This document shows, piece after piece, positions 8,659 to 17,835 of a stretch of 64,000 bases of DNA. Below the pieces are notes generated by a model. The model saw nothing but the letters and a program-made list of their open reading frames with translations. It did not search any database and had not been told where the DNA came from. Positions within the stretch are counted from its first letter, which is position 1. Each line of letters starts with the position of its first letter. Source of the DNA: Nakamurella sp. PAMC28650 (GTDB lineage Bacteria; Actinomycetota; Actinomycetes; Mycobacteriales; Nakamurellaceae); the NCBI RefSeq assembly GCF_014303395.1, contig NZ_CP060298.1, forward strand, positions 3,677,001 through 3,741,000. Direction: 5' to 3'. The translations under genes were made by a program, and so were the position numbers.

Positions 8659-10503
8659 ATGACCGGTATGGACGAACTGGCACGGTTCCTGGGTGGACAT
8701 CCGCCTTTCGACGCGCTGGACGAGCAGGAGTTGCAGGGTCTGGCCGCCGCCGCCGTGGTCTCGGATTTCGCTGCGGGTGATCGGATCCTGGACGCATTCC
8801 TACTGCCCAGCCAGGAGATGTTCGTCGTGCTCTCCGGGCAGGTCGAACTGTGGAACTCGGCGCCCGTCCCGGGTGAGGACGCTGACGAGATCCTCGGCAG
8901 TGGAGGGGTCTTCGGATTTTCCGCGCTGCTACGGAACGAGCCGATCGGGCCCCTGGCGGTCGCCCTCGGGCCGGTCCGCATTGCCCGCATCCCGTCCGAA
9001 GCGGTCTCCCCCGCGTTCTCCTCGGCCGCCGGCCTGCGGTTCCTGGCCCAGAATCTGCCCACCACCGTGGCCCGCGGGTCGTCGCCGTCCGCCTACGGTG
9101 TGGTCGACCAGTTGATCGTCTCCGCGCCCCTGGTCGTCGAACCGGACATGACGGTGGCCGCCGTGGCCGCGTCGATGACCGACCACGGCAGCCGCTACGC
9201 CGTCGTGTCCTACGGGGACCGCGGGTACGGAGTGGTCACCGACGCTCTCCTGCGGTCGGCCGTACTGGCCAAGGGGCTGCCGCCGGAGAGCGTGATCTCC
9301 GTGGCGGCCGAACGCCCCGCGCCGACCGTAGTCACCGGAACGCTTGCGGCCCAGGCATTGCTGGATCTGACCGAACGCGACCTCGACTGCCTGTTGGTGG
9401 TGGACCGCGGTGGGCTCCTGCTCGGGATCGTCGCCCGCGAGGATTTCGTGGTCTCGCCCTCCACGGCCGGGGTGTCGCTGCGGGAACAGATCGGCCGGAC
9501 CGCCGGTATCGAGGACCTGGTCGTGCTGGCTCGTCGCATGCCACTGCTGCTGGGCGATCTGGAGCGGCGCGGTCGGTCGGCCGGCGAGATGACGACCGTC
9601 CACTCGACGGTCATCGACGCGGTGGTCCGACGGGCGCTCACCCTCGTGCTGTCCCGGCGGCCCGACCTCGATCCCGCGGAATTGACCTGGTTGTCGTTGG
9701 GCAGCAACGGACGTCGCGAGCCGGTGCCCAGTTCCGACATCGACGCGGCGGTCGTCTTCGCCGAGACCGTCGACTCGATGGAGCGGGCAGCGGCCTACCG
9801 GGCGGCGTTCGGGGACATCGCCGCCGTGCTCGACCGCTGCGGGCTGGCCATCGATCTGCACGGCGCCATCCCGGGCCGGCCGCTCTTCGCCCGGACCGGA
9901 TCCCAGTGGCGGACCGCGGCGCAGCAGTGGATGAAGGCCCCACTGGAGGACAACGCGATGATGATGACCTCGCTGCTGCTGGACGCCCGGCCCATCCAGG
10001 GCGATCCGGGACTGCCCGTCGTGCACGAGGTCTTCGGCGACATGCACCGTCATCCCGGCACCCTGCGCCTGCTGCTCGCGGAACTGCTGACGAACCGGGC
10101 CAGGTTGCGGTCGATGCGCGACGTGCTGGCCAGACGCGGCGGAACCTTCGACATCAAGACCCACGCGCTGCGGCCGGTGGTGGACATCGCGCGGTGGGCC
10201 GCCCTGTCCGTCGGATCCACCGAACTGTCCACCTCGGCACGACTGGCGGCGGCCGCCGGCTCTGCAATGGTGCCGGAGGACCAGGCCGGCATCCTGATCG
10301 AGGTCTTCGAAGTCCTGCAGAAGGCCCGACTGCACTATCAGCTCGCCCAGATGGAGCGAGCCGAGAAGCCTTCGGACGTGATCTCGATGCGGCGGCTGTC
10401 CCCCCTGGATCGCAGCCTGATCGCCCAGGCCGTCCGGGAGATCGCGGCGGTCCAGCGGCGGATGTACAACCTTTCCCAGCTCACGCCGCCGGACAGCTGG
10501 TAG
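8659..10503 (+). CDS. DUF294 nucleotidyltransferase with CNMP-binding and CBS domains
   Basis: A 614-residue cytoplasmic protein. Residues 1-130 resemble a cyclic-nucleotide-binding beta barrel (FVVLSGQVELWN, GGVFGFSALLRNE). Residues 150-265 are a CBS pair (GSRYAVVSYGDRGYGVVTD, DCLLVVDRGGLLLGIVARED). Residues 345-367 hold the nucleotidyltransferase signature GSNGRREPVPSSDIDAAVVF with its D-x-D pair. A helical DUF294 C-terminal domain follows. Related proteins are thought to be signal-responsive GlnD-like nucleotidyltransferases, but the target is unknown. ATG 8668 is an alternative start. The last 18 codons and the stop lie inside a 79-bp tandem duplication. Confidence 0.85.
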   Translation: MTGMDELARFLGGHPPFDALDEQELQGLAAAAVVSDFAAGDRILDAFLLPSQEMFVVLSGQVELWNSAPVPGEDADEILGSGGVFGFSALLRNEPIGPLAVALGPVRIARIPSEAVSPAFSSAAGLRFLAQNLPTTVARGSSPSAYGVVDQLIVSAPLVVEPDMTVAAVAASMTDHGSRYAVVSYGDRGYGVVTDALLRSAVLAKGLPPESVISVAAERPAPTVVTGTLAAQALLDLTERDLDCLLVVDRGGLLLGIVAREDFVVSPSTAGVSLREQIGRTAGIEDLVVLARRMPLLLGDLERRGRSAGEMTTVHSTVIDAVVRRALTLVLSRRPDLDPAELTWLSLGSNGRREPVPSSDIDAAVVFAETVDSMERAAAYRAAFGDIAAVLDRCGLAIDLHGAIPGRPLFARTGSQWRTAAQQWMKAPLEDNAMMMTSLLLDARPIQGDPGLPVVHEVFGDMHRHPGTLRLLLAELLTNRARLRSMRDVLARRGGTFDIKTHALRPVVDIARWAALSVGSTELSTSARLAAAAGSAMVPEDQAGILIEVFEVLQKARLHYQLAQMERAEKPSDVISMRRLSPLDRSLIAQAVREIAAVQRRMYNLSQLTPPDSW

Positions 10504-10611
10504 TCGGCCGCGGAAGGACGACCCGGCGGTCCAGCGGCGGATGTACAACCTTTCCCAGCTCACGCCGCCGGACAGCTGGTAGTCGGCCGCGGAAGGACGA
10601 CCCGGCGGTCC
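10445..10611 (+). repeat. 79-bp perfect tandem duplication over the end of the DUF294 gene
   Basis: The segment 10445-10523 is repeated exactly at 10524-10602 and continues for nine more bases, about 2.1 copies. Copy 1 holds the last codons and stop (QLTPPDSW then TAG) of the DUF294 gene. Copy 2 is an untranslated duplicate of that coding end and leaves little room before the ligase gene. Confidence 0.95.
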
Positions 10612-10637
10612 CTGGCATCATCGAGGTGGTGAGCAGG

Positions 10638-12092
10638 ATGTCGATCGGCCGGGCCATCGGTTGGCTCGCCGAGCAGGATCCGGACCGGGTGGCCGTCTCG
10701 GCCGGCGAGGTCGTCCTGACCCGGCGGGAACTCGATCTGGCGGCCAATCGCCTGGCGCGCGGGTATGCCGAACTGGGCGTCGAACCGGACGATCTGGTCA
10801 CGGTGATGCTGCCGAACACGGCCGAGATGGTGGTCGCGTGCGTGGCCATCTGGAAGCTCGGGGCGACTCCCGCTCCGCTGTCCCCGTTGTTGCCGGCCGC
10901 GGAGCAGCGGGCGATCCTGGAGCTGACAAGTCCGGCCCTGGTGATCGGGCCGAGCCGACTCGAAAGCGACATCCCATGCGTAGCAGTCGGTTCTGACATC
11001 GGGCGGGCATTCTCCGGGGCGCCGCTGCCGGACCGCGCGGCGAGATGCTGGAAGGCGCCGACCTCCAGTGGCAGCACCGGGCAGCCGAAATTGGTGCTCT
11101 CGGCCAGCCCCGCGACGGTGCAGCCGGTGAGCTACATCCCGCTGGACGCCGTCCAGCTGGTGGTCGGTCCGCTGCACCATGCAGCACCGTTCGTCTACGC
11201 GTTCCGGGGCTTGATGACGGGCCATCACCTGGTGCTGCTGGACCGGCCGGGACCGACCGAGGTACTGGCCGCAATCGAACGCCACCGGGTCACCTGGACG
11301 GTGTTGGTGCCCACCATGATGCACCGGATCTAGCGGCTCGGACCCGAGATCCGCGGTGGCTTCGACCTTTCCACCCTCTCCGAACTGCTGCACCTGGGGG
11401 CACCCTGCGCAATCTGGTTGAAGCGCGCCTGGATCGACTGGCTCGGCCCCGACCGCATCACCGAGGTCTACGCCGGAACGGAGTCTGCAGGTGTCACCAC
11501 GATCAGCGGACGGGACTGGTTGGTACGGCCGGGATCCGTCGGACGGCCCGCCCCGGGCCACCGGTTCCGGATCCTCGACGACCGGGGTGAGGACGTGGTG
11601 CCGGGTGAGATCGGTGAGATCCACATGCTCCCACCGCGCGGACCCGGCTCGACCTACCGCTATCGGGGAGCCGAGCCGCAGCTGACCGCAGACGGCTGGG
11701 ATTCCCTCGGCAACCTCGGATGGCTGGACGAGGCCGGGTGGCTCTACCTGGCCGATCGCCGGACGGATCTCATCCTGTGCGGAGGGGAGAACGTCTACCC
11801 GGCGGAAGTGGAATCGGTGCTCGACTCCCATCCCGTCGTTCGATCCAGTGCCGTGGTGGGGCTGCCAGATGACGACCTGGGTCAGCGGGTCCATGCCGTC
11901 GTCGATACGGGCGGTGTGCCGATCACCCCGCAGGAACTCGTCGACTGGGTCGCGGATCGCCTGCAGCGGATCAAGGTTCCGCGCAGCATCGACGTCATCG
12001 ACGAGCTGCTCAGGGCGGACACCGGCAAGACCCGGCGCCCCGAGATCCGGGCACGGGTGCTGGCCGGTGCATTTCGAGTCGACCAGAGGTGA
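10638..12092 (+). pseudogene. AMP-dependent acyl-CoA ligase, bile-acid-CoA-ligase-like, with one in-frame TAG
   Basis: The frame from ATG 10638 to TGA 12092 would give 484 residues but is broken by TAG at 11331-11333. Both halves are otherwise intact and in the same frame. Adenylation motifs are present: SSGSTGQPKLV (phosphate loop) in the first half; YAGTES, DRRTDLILCGGENVYPAEVE (hinge and A8) and a terminal GKTRRPEIR in the second. The sequence MMHRI-stop-RLGPEIRGGFDLSTL suggests a tryptophan codon (TGG) mutated to TAG, since this family normally has a tryptophan there. If made, the enzyme would activate a carboxylic acid to its CoA thioester. Confidence 0.8.
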
Positions 12093-12131
12093 GGACGTGG
12101 CCGGCGACGCCACCAGACCGGCGCGCAGAGC

Positions 12132-12425
12132 TCAGATCGAGGCGTCCAGGGTGAGGACGGTGAGTACCGGGGCCCCGGTCAGGACCGACCCGAGCTCGGT
12201 GGCTCCGTCGCCGGCGCGCCAGGCACGGTAGGCCGCGTCGGCCTCGGCGGAGACCCACGACTCCTTCACGATGACGTGGGCCGGGTCTGCGTTGTCGACC
12301 AGCACGTCGACCGCCTCGCAGCCGGCGAAGGCCCTGGTGTCGACGAGGATTTCGGCGAGCAGCCGGTGGGCTGCATCGAGCGAATCCGGCTTGAGGCGGA
12401 GTTCCAGCAGAGCGGTCACGGACAT
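12132..12425 (-). CDS. Antibiotic biosynthesis monooxygenase (ABM) domain protein
   Basis: A 97-residue dimeric alpha/beta-barrel type protein of the ABM/quinol monooxygenase superfamily. It opens MSVTALLELRLKPDSLDAAH, has the central CEAVDVLVDNADPAHVIVKE and the WVSAEADAAYRAWR helix. Relatives oxidise quinols or degrade haem without a bound cofactor, but many are of unknown role, and no substrate can be inferred. It is downstream of and on the same strand as the M18 peptidase, 36 bases away, so the two could be co-transcribed. Confidence 0.8.
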   Translation of the reverse strand: MSVTALLELRLKPDSLDAAHRLLAEILVDTRAFAGCEAVDVLVDNADPAHVIVKESWVSAEADAAYRAWRAGDGATELGSVLTGAPVLTVLTLDASI

Positions 12426-12461
12426 TTGCGCAGCCTATCGTCCGACGGCGCTTCGCGTGGG

Positions 12462-13733
12462 TCAGGCCGGGTCGGTGAGAAATGCGGTGGCAGCGGCGGC
12501 GAGATGGCCGGGATCCCGGACGCCGCAGAGTTCGCGGGCGGAATGCATCGACAGCACTGGGATACCGACGTCGACGGTCCTGATGCCGAGCCGGGTGGCG
12601 ATCAGCGGGCCAACGGTCGATCCGCACGGCATGGTGTTCTTCCCGACGAACACCTGGCTGGGCACGTCGGCGGTACGGCAGGCCCGATGCCAGGCGGCCG
12701 CGCCCGGCGCATCGGTGGCGTACCGCTGGTTCGCGTTGACCTTCAGGGTGGGGCCGCCGTTGGGCAACGCCTGGTGGGTCGGGTCGTAGCGTTCCGGGTA
12801 GTTCGGATGCGCGGCGTGCGTGACGTCGACCGACAGGCATCGTGAGCGGGCGAAAGCCGGGCCGCGAGCGTCGAATCCGCCGGCCAGGAAGGTCAGCAGA
12901 TTCTCCAGCAGCGGCCCGGAGGCGCCGGTCGCCGATCCGCTTCCGATCTCCTCGTGGTCGAACCCGACGAAGACCGGGATGACGTGCGGTTCGCTCGCGG
13001 CCGCGGCCAGCAGGGCGGTCAGACCGGCAAGCACCGAGGCGAGGTTGTCCAGCCGGGGTGCGGCCAGCAGCTCCTCGTTCCGGCCGAGCCGCGCGGGGGG
13101 TGTGAGGTCGTGGACCACCAGATCATGGGCGGCGATCTCGCCGGCGTCGACGCCGACCTCCCCGGCGAGGAACGACATCAGTTCGCCCTCGGTGGGGTCA
13201 CCGAGGCCCCACACGGGCAGCAGATGTTGTTGGGCGTCGAGGGTCAGCCCCTGGTTCACCTGGCGGTCCAGATGGATCGCCAGTTGCGGCACCCGCAGCA
13301 ACGGACGGCGCACGTCGACCAGGACCGTGCTCCCGTCGTACATCGCCAACCGTCCGGCCAGCCCCAGGTCCCGATCCAGCCAGGAGTTCCAGAGCGCCCC
13401 GCCGTACACCTCCACGGCCACCTGACGCCATCCCGCCCGGCCGACGTCAGGGCGGGGCTTGACCTTCAAGGTCGGCGAATCGGTATGGGCGGCGAAAACC
13501 CGTATGGCTGTACCGGGGCCGGTATCGGGTGGACAGAACCACGCGAGCACCGTCCCGTCGCGCACCAGGAACCGGCCGCCTGCGCCCGGAAGCCATGCGC
13601 CCGCATCACTCTGCTGCGAGAAGCCGGCAGCACGCAGCCGTCGGGCCGCCCGGTCCACCGCGTGGTACGGGCTCGGTGAGGCAGAGATGAAGTCGGCGAG
13701 GTCCTGCGCGGGATCGTTCATCGAGTCCATCAT
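12462..13733 (-). CDS. apeB: M18 family aminopeptidase
   Basis: A 423-residue zinc aminopeptidase that removes N-terminal, often acidic, residues from peptides in the cytoplasm. Zinc and catalytic landmarks of the family are AAHTDSPTLKVKP (about 81-93), PRLDNLASV, FVGFDHEEIGSGSATGA (the Asp-His-Glu-Glu core) and VGIPVLSMHSARE at the C-terminus. Length fits family M18. The start is ATG 13733; in-frame ATGs at 13730 and 13721 are possible, and no strong ribosome site distinguishes them. A run of 8-bp tandem repeats lies just upstream at 13801-13837. Confidence 0.88.
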   Translation of the reverse strand: MMDSMNDPAQDLADFISASPSPYHAVDRAARRLRAAGFSQQSDAGAWLPGAGGRFLVRDGTVLAWFCPPDTGPGTAIRVFAAHTDSPTLKVKPRPDVGRAGWRQVAVEVYGGALWNSWLDRDLGLAGRLAMYDGSTVLVDVRRPLLRVPQLAIHLDRQVNQGLTLDAQQHLLPVWGLGDPTEGELMSFLAGEVGVDAGEIAAHDLVVHDLTPPARLGRNEELLAAPRLDNLASVLAGLTALLAAAASEPHVIPVFVGFDHEEIGSGSATGASGPLLENLLTFLAGGFDARGPAFARSRCLSVDVTHAAHPNYPERYDPTHQALPNGGPTLKVNANQRYATDAPGAAAWHRACRTADVPSQVFVGKNTMPCGSTVGPLIATRLGIRTVDVGIPVLSMHSARELCGVRDPGHLAAAATAFLTDPA

Positions 13734-13800
13734 GGCCGACGGCAGGCCGGCCCCGTCGTGGTGGTCCCCCGTGGCCGCTCATCGGACCGGGATTCTCCTG

Positions 13801-13837
13801 GCGACCTGGCGACCTGGCGACCTGGCGACCTGGCGAC
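13801..13837 (+). repeat. 8-bp tandem repeat (GCGACCTG, about 4.6 copies)
   Basis: GCGACCTG is repeated four times perfectly and then partly. It lies between the divergent M18 peptidase and the DUF5666-like membrane protein, where promoters would be expected. Confidence 0.9.
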
Positions 13838-13932
13838 GCGACGACCCGACTACCCGGTGGGCCCGGAACTTCTGAACCTGATCTTGACGAAGACCGGACA
13901 CGACCTTGAAGGACCAGTGCGAAGTTGGGGTC

Positions 13933-14538
13933 ATGACCATCCCGACCCCGTCGTACCCCACGCCGTCTCCGCACCTCCCGCCGGAGCGACCGTCGTTCCT
14001 CCGGCGGAACCGGTCGGTGCTGCTGATCGGCGTCGTGGTGGTCCTGGCCGGCCTCGGTGCCGGCGCCGCACTGGCCGCCGGCCGCAGTGGTGGCAGTGCG
14101 TCCGGCGCTCCGTCGAGCGTGGTGGGTGCGTCGTCGACGACTCCCGGTTCCGCCGCGGCAGGGGCACCGGTCAGCGCCTCGTCCTCTGCTGCGCCGAGGT
14201 CGGGATCGGCCGCCGGTACCGGGAAGCCGGTGAAGACCAGGGGCGTCCGCGGGGTCATCGTCAGCGAATCCGGGAGTACGTGGACGGTCCGGACGGCGAA
14301 GGGCAGGTCCGTCACGGTCACCATCACGGCCTCGACCCGGTTCGGCACGAAGAAGATACCTGCCACCGCCGCGCAGTTCCGGGTCGGTCAGCAGGTCGCC
14401 GTCCTCGGTAGCACCGGTGCCACCGGAGTGGTGGCGACCCGGGTCACCGCGCCGCAGACGGCCGCGATCGGGACCGCCGCTCCCACCACCGGGTCGACCG
14501 AATCCACGCCGCCGCCGACGACGACGCCCACCGCCTGA
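13933..14538 (+). CDS. Membrane-anchored DUF5666-like protein
   Basis: A 201-residue protein with a proline-rich N-terminus, one membrane span (SVLLIGVVVVLAGLGAGAAL, about 29-48), a Ser/Ala/Gly-rich linker and an extracytoplasmic beta-rich domain (GVRGVIVSESGSTWTVRTAK, SVTVTITASTRFG, FRVGQQVAVLG). The pattern of a buried-strand pair followed by a T-x-F/Y and a V-G-x-x-V step is that of the DUF5666 fold. It ends in a Thr/Pro tail. Function is unknown. The start at ATG 13933 leaves a short intracellular stretch; an upstream TTG at 13906 is less likely. Confidence 0.6.
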   Translation: MTIPTPSYPTPSPHLPPERPSFLRRNRSVLLIGVVVVLAGLGAGAALAAGRSGGSASGAPSSVVGASSTTPGSAAAGAPVSASSSAAPRSGSAAGTGKPVKTRGVRGVIVSESGSTWTVRTAKGRSVTVTITASTRFGTKKIPATAAQFRVGQQVAVLGSTGATGVVATRVTAPQTAAIGTAAPTTGSTESTPPPTTTPTA

Positions 14539-14611
14539 GCCGGTACACCGTCGGCCCCGGCTTCTGCCCGCCCGCCCCGGCCCTGTCGTTGGGTCTTGTT
14601 ATGGTCGCGCT

Positions 14612-16039
14612 ATGAGGAAGCTGAGAGATCGTCTGATCCTGGTCGTCGCGTTCGCCGGAGCCGCCACCCTCGCCGCGCCCGCGGCCGCCGGCGCCCTCCA
14701 ACCCGCCGTCCACCATCCCGGCGGCGCGTCCGTCCACGCCACCCCGGGGGCAGCGGGAGCCGGGGACCCGTACTTCCCGCTCTCGGGCAACGGCGGCTTC
14801 GACATCTCTCACTACGGCCTGGACATCGCTTACGTGCCGGCCACCGGGAAGCTCACCGGCCACGCCGTCATCTCCGCGACCGCGACCCAGAATCTGTCCC
14901 GCTTCGATCTCGACCTCTCGGGTCTGACGGTGACTTCCGTTGCGGTGCAGGGTGAGCGGGCCAAGTTCACCCGCACCGGACAGGAATTGGTGATCACACC
15001 GAGCGACTACCTGCCGCGCGGTCACCGCTTCACGGTGGACGTCCGCTACAGCGGTGTCCCGCGCTACGTGCAGGATCCGGACGGCTCCGCCGACGGGTGG
15101 ATCCGGACCGACAACGGCGCCTTCGTCGCCAGCGAGCCGCAGGGCGCGATGACGTGGTTCCCGGCGAACTCGCAGCCGATCGACAAGTCGTCCTTCGACG
15201 TCACCATCGCGGTCCCGAAGGGGTACCAGGCGGTCGGTAACGGTCAGTTGATCTCGCAACGGTCGACAGCGTCCACCACCACGACGCATTGGCAGCAGCG
15301 GCAGCCGATGGCTGCGTATCTGGCGACCGCCTCCATCGGCAAGTTCCAGATCAGCTCCTACCGTGCCGACGGCATGCCCGTCTACGTGGCCGTCGACCCC
15401 CGCGAGGCCAAGGCCTCGGCGCCGGTACTGGCCAAGCTCCCGGAGATCCTGGCCTGGGAGGAGAAGGTCTTCGGCCGCTATCCGTTCTCCTCGACCGGCG
15501 CGATCGTGATGCACGCGCCCTTCGTCGGCTACGCCCTCGAGACCCAGTCGCGACCGTTGTTCGACCGGGCACCCGACGAGTCGACCCTGGTCCACGAGTT
15601 GGCCCACCAGTGGTTCGGCGACTCGGTCAGCGTGACCCGCTGGAAGGACATCTGGCTCAACGAGGGCTTCGCCACCTACACAGAATGGCTGTGGGCCGAA
15701 CACAACGGCACCCAGACCGCCCAGCAGAGTTTCGACCAGCTGTACGCATCCCCGGGTTCGTCCGACCTCTGGTCCCGCCCGGTCGCCGATCCGGGTTCGG
15801 GTGAATTCATCTTCAGTACCCCGTCGTACTCACGGGGGGCGATGGTGCTCCAGAAGCTGCGGACGGCCGTGGGTGATCGGACCTTCTTCCGGATCCTGAA
15901 GACGTGGGCCTCCGAGCATCGCAACGGTCACGGGACGACCGCCCAGTTCACCGGGCTGGCCACCGAGATGTCGCACCAGAACCTGACGGCGCTGTTCCAC
16001 ACCTGGCTCTACACCGCCGGGAAGCCGGCGCACGCCTGA
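14612..16039 (+). CDS. Secreted M1-family zinc metallopeptidase
   Basis: A 475-residue exported aminopeptidase-like enzyme. A signal peptide covers about residues 1-28 (RDRLILVVAFAGAATLAAPA). The N-terminal saddle domain precedes the catalytic domain, where HELAH at 328-332 and Glu351 in WLNEGFATYTEWLW are the zinc ligands and base. VGYALETQSRPLF replaces the GxMEN exopeptidase loop, with Glu310 kept but the Asn lost. It is shorter than PepN because the C-terminal helical domain is absent, as in other secreted actinobacterial M1 proteins. Its stop is one base before the next gene's ATG, suggesting coupling. Confidence 0.88.
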   Translation: MRKLRDRLILVVAFAGAATLAAPAAAGALQPAVHHPGGASVHATPGAAGAGDPYFPLSGNGGFDISHYGLDIAYVPATGKLTGHAVISATATQNLSRFDLDLSGLTVTSVAVQGERAKFTRTGQELVITPSDYLPRGHRFTVDVRYSGVPRYVQDPDGSADGWIRTDNGAFVASEPQGAMTWFPANSQPIDKSSFDVTIAVPKGYQAVGNGQLISQRSTASTTTTHWQQRQPMAAYLATASIGKFQISSYRADGMPVYVAVDPREAKASAPVLAKLPEILAWEEKVFGRYPFSSTGAIVMHAPFVGYALETQSRPLFDRAPDESTLVHELAHQWFGDSVSVTRWKDIWLNEGFATYTEWLWAEHNGTQTAQQSFDQLYASPGSSDLWSRPVADPGSGEFIFSTPSYSRGAMVLQKLRTAVGDRTFFRILKTWASEHRNGHGTTAQFTGLATEMSHQNLTALFHTWLYTAGKPAHA

Positions 16040-16040
16040 G

Positions 16041-16514
16041 ATGTCCTACCGGGCCGACCGGGCGGGACGGGCCGGACGGGCCGACCGGGTGGACGATGGG
16101 CCGGTGACCACCGCGCCCACCGCGTTCACCGTGCCCACCGTGCCCACCACCTGTCCCTGTCAGAGTGGGATGCCGTACCAGGATTGCTGCCGACCGTTTC
16201 ATCTCGGTGAAGGCACCGCGCCGACGGCCGAACGCCTCATGCGCTCCCGCTACTGCGGCTTCGCGCTCCAGGACGAGGCGTACCTGCTCAAGACGTGGCA
16301 TCCCTCGACGCGCCCGCTCTCAGTCGCCCTCGATCGCGGGATGCGCTGGCACCAGCTGCAGATCCTCGGCCGCACGGGTGGCGGACTGCTCGATCGCAGT
16401 GGAACGGTGGAGTTCCTGGCGGCCTATCGAAGAGCCGGTGTCGCCGGCGAACATCACGAGAACAGCCGCTTCGTCCGCGAAAGGGGATGCTGGCTCTACG
16501 TCGGCCTCGCCTGA
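16041..16514 (+). CDS. YchJ-family protein with SEC-C metal-binding motif
   Basis: A 157-residue protein of the YchJ/UPF0225 group. CPCQSGMPYQDCCRPFH is the SEC-C zinc motif. It is followed by the NTF2-like YchJ domain (TAERLMRSRYCGFALQDEAY, LLKTWHPSTRP, VEFLAAYRR, HHENSRFVRERGCWLYVG). Function is unknown. The first 25 residues (RADRAGRAGRADR) come from a short GGCCGACGGG-like repeat, so a start at the GTG near 16103 may be the true one. The gene follows the M1 peptidase by one base. Confidence 0.8.
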   Translation: MSYRADRAGRAGRADRVDDGPVTTAPTAFTVPTVPTTCPCQSGMPYQDCCRPFHLGEGTAPTAERLMRSRYCGFALQDEAYLLKTWHPSTRPLSVALDRGMRWHQLQILGRTGGGLLDRSGTVEFLAAYRRAGVAGEHHENSRFVRERGCWLYVGLA

Positions 16515-16550
16515 GCCCCGCGTAGCCGTTACCCAGACGTTACGGGGGCT
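16514..16550 (+). terminator. Weak stem-loop after the YchJ gene
   Basis: AGCCCC at 16514-16519 can pair with GGGGCT at 16545-16550, with additional imperfect pairing inside. It overlaps the stop region and has no T-run, so it is a tentative terminator. Confidence 0.3.
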
Positions 16551-16608
16551 GGGTTCACTCGGTTCAGTCGAAGCCGCAGCCAGTGGCCGAAGAGGAACGG
16601 AGCCCCGA

Positions 16609-17241
16609 ATGAGGCACCCCCGACGTCCCGTCCGCAGTGCGGCCGTGTTCGGCATCGTCGCCTCCGGCGCGATCCTGCTGGGCGCCTGCAGTTCCGGCAC
16701 GCCGATAGCCACCGCCGCCGCGACGACCTCGACCGCCGCCGCGACGACGTCCACCCCCGTGGCTACCGGGCCTGCCGGGTCCGTGGCATCCGCACCGGGC
16801 GGAACGGGCGCCACGGGCGCAACGGGCGTGCCGGGCGGAACGAGCGCGCCACCGGGATCGGCGACGCGCGGCGGCAAGTGCACCGACCTGACGGCGGCTG
16901 CGGCCACCGCCGCGGTGGGCAAGCCGACCACCGTGGCGATCGAGAGCTCCGACGCCACCAGCTCCACATGCGACATCACCATCGCGGGCGACGTCTACCC
17001 CGTCCAGATCTCGGTCGTGACCGCGGTGGACGCGGCGCACCTGGCCGAGGAGAAGTCGAACGCAGCGGATGTCAAAGAGCTCACCGGAGTGGGTGACCAG
17101 GCCTTCACCGATGCGCTCGGGGTGGAGGCGCTGACGGGCACGGTCGAAATCAAGGTGACCGGACCGGGCGACGCGTTGAAGAACAACGACTACTCGGTGT
17201 CGACGGCGCTCGCGAAGGCGATGATCGCCGCCCTGAAGTGA
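16609..17241 (+). CDS. Lipoprotein with DUF3558-like C-terminal domain
   Basis: A 210-residue exported lipoprotein. The signal peptide ends in the lipobox LLGAC (Cys about 26). A Thr/Ala/Gly-rich linker with GATGATG-type repeats follows. The C-terminal domain has two conserved-looking cysteines (GGKCTDLTAAAATAAVGKPT and SSTCDITIAGD), a later LTGVGDQAFTD and a closing ALAKAMIAALK helix. This resembles the small DUF3558-type domain common in actinobacterial lipoproteins, but the match is by eye. The ATG at 16609 follows AGAGGAACGGAG. Function is unknown. Confidence 0.7.
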   Translation: MRHPRRPVRSAAVFGIVASGAILLGACSSGTPIATAAATTSTAAATTSTPVATGPAGSVASAPGGTGATGATGVPGGTSAPPGSATRGGKCTDLTAAAATAAVGKPTTVAIESSDATSSTCDITIAGDVYPVQISVVTAVDAAHLAEEKSNAADVKELTGVGDQAFTDALGVEALTGTVEIKVTGPGDALKNNDYSVSTALAKAMIAALK

Positions 17242-17287
17242 TCCGGATGCATCGGGCCGGAAGTCACCCCGGGAGCCCTATGGTCCA

Positions 17288-17779
17288 GTGGTGCTGCGTC
17301 TCGTCGTCGTCCTACCGCTGCTGCCCCTCCGGCACGGTGACGCCTTCACCCTGGCCACGTGGACGTTGCACCTCACGCTCGTTCCCACCTTCGTGGTCGA
17401 CCTCGACCTGGACGCCGTCGTGGCGGTCATCCAACCCGCGCTCGCCAGGCAGTCCGCGTTGCTGGTGACTGTCGGCGGGGACGAGGGATTCGGCCGGGCG
17501 CAACGGATTCCGGTCAGCCTGATCGAGGATTCCAGCGAACTGATCCCGCTGCACCACGTCCTGCTCGACGGGCTGACCGCAGCGGGGGCCGCCTTCGACG
17601 ACCCGGACTTCACCGGTGGCGGCTATCGGCCGCACATCACCATGACCAGGACTGCACGCGCGCATCCGGGCGAACTGCTGCGATTGGGACAGGCCACCGT
17701 CGTCGACATGGAACCGATCGGACCCACACGGCTGCGCCGGGTCGCCTGGGCCGCCCCGCTCGCAGTCGCAGGCTCCTAG
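17288..17779 (+). CDS. 2H phosphoesterase / 2'-5' RNA ligase-like protein
   Basis: A 163-residue protein with the two H-x-T motifs of the 2H phosphoesterase superfamily: LHLTLVPTF (about 27-35) and PHITMTRT (about 113-120). The family cleaves or joins 2'-5' or cyclic phosphodiester bonds in RNA or nucleotides. The real substrate is unknown. The start is a GTG at 17288 or 17291. A nearby ATG at 17280 is out of frame. Confidence 0.75.
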   Translation: MVLRLVVVLPLLPLRHGDAFTLATWTLHLTLVPTFVVDLDLDAVVAVIQPALARQSALLVTVGGDEGFGRAQRIPVSLIEDSSELIPLHHVLLDGLTAAGAAFDDPDFTGGGYRPHITMTRTARAHPGELLRLGQATVVDMEPIGPTRLRRVAWAAPLAVAGS

Positions 17780-17835
17780 TTCTGTCGTCGATCAGTTCTG
17801 CCGATCAGTTCTGCCGTCGATCGCGCCGGCCGGCC

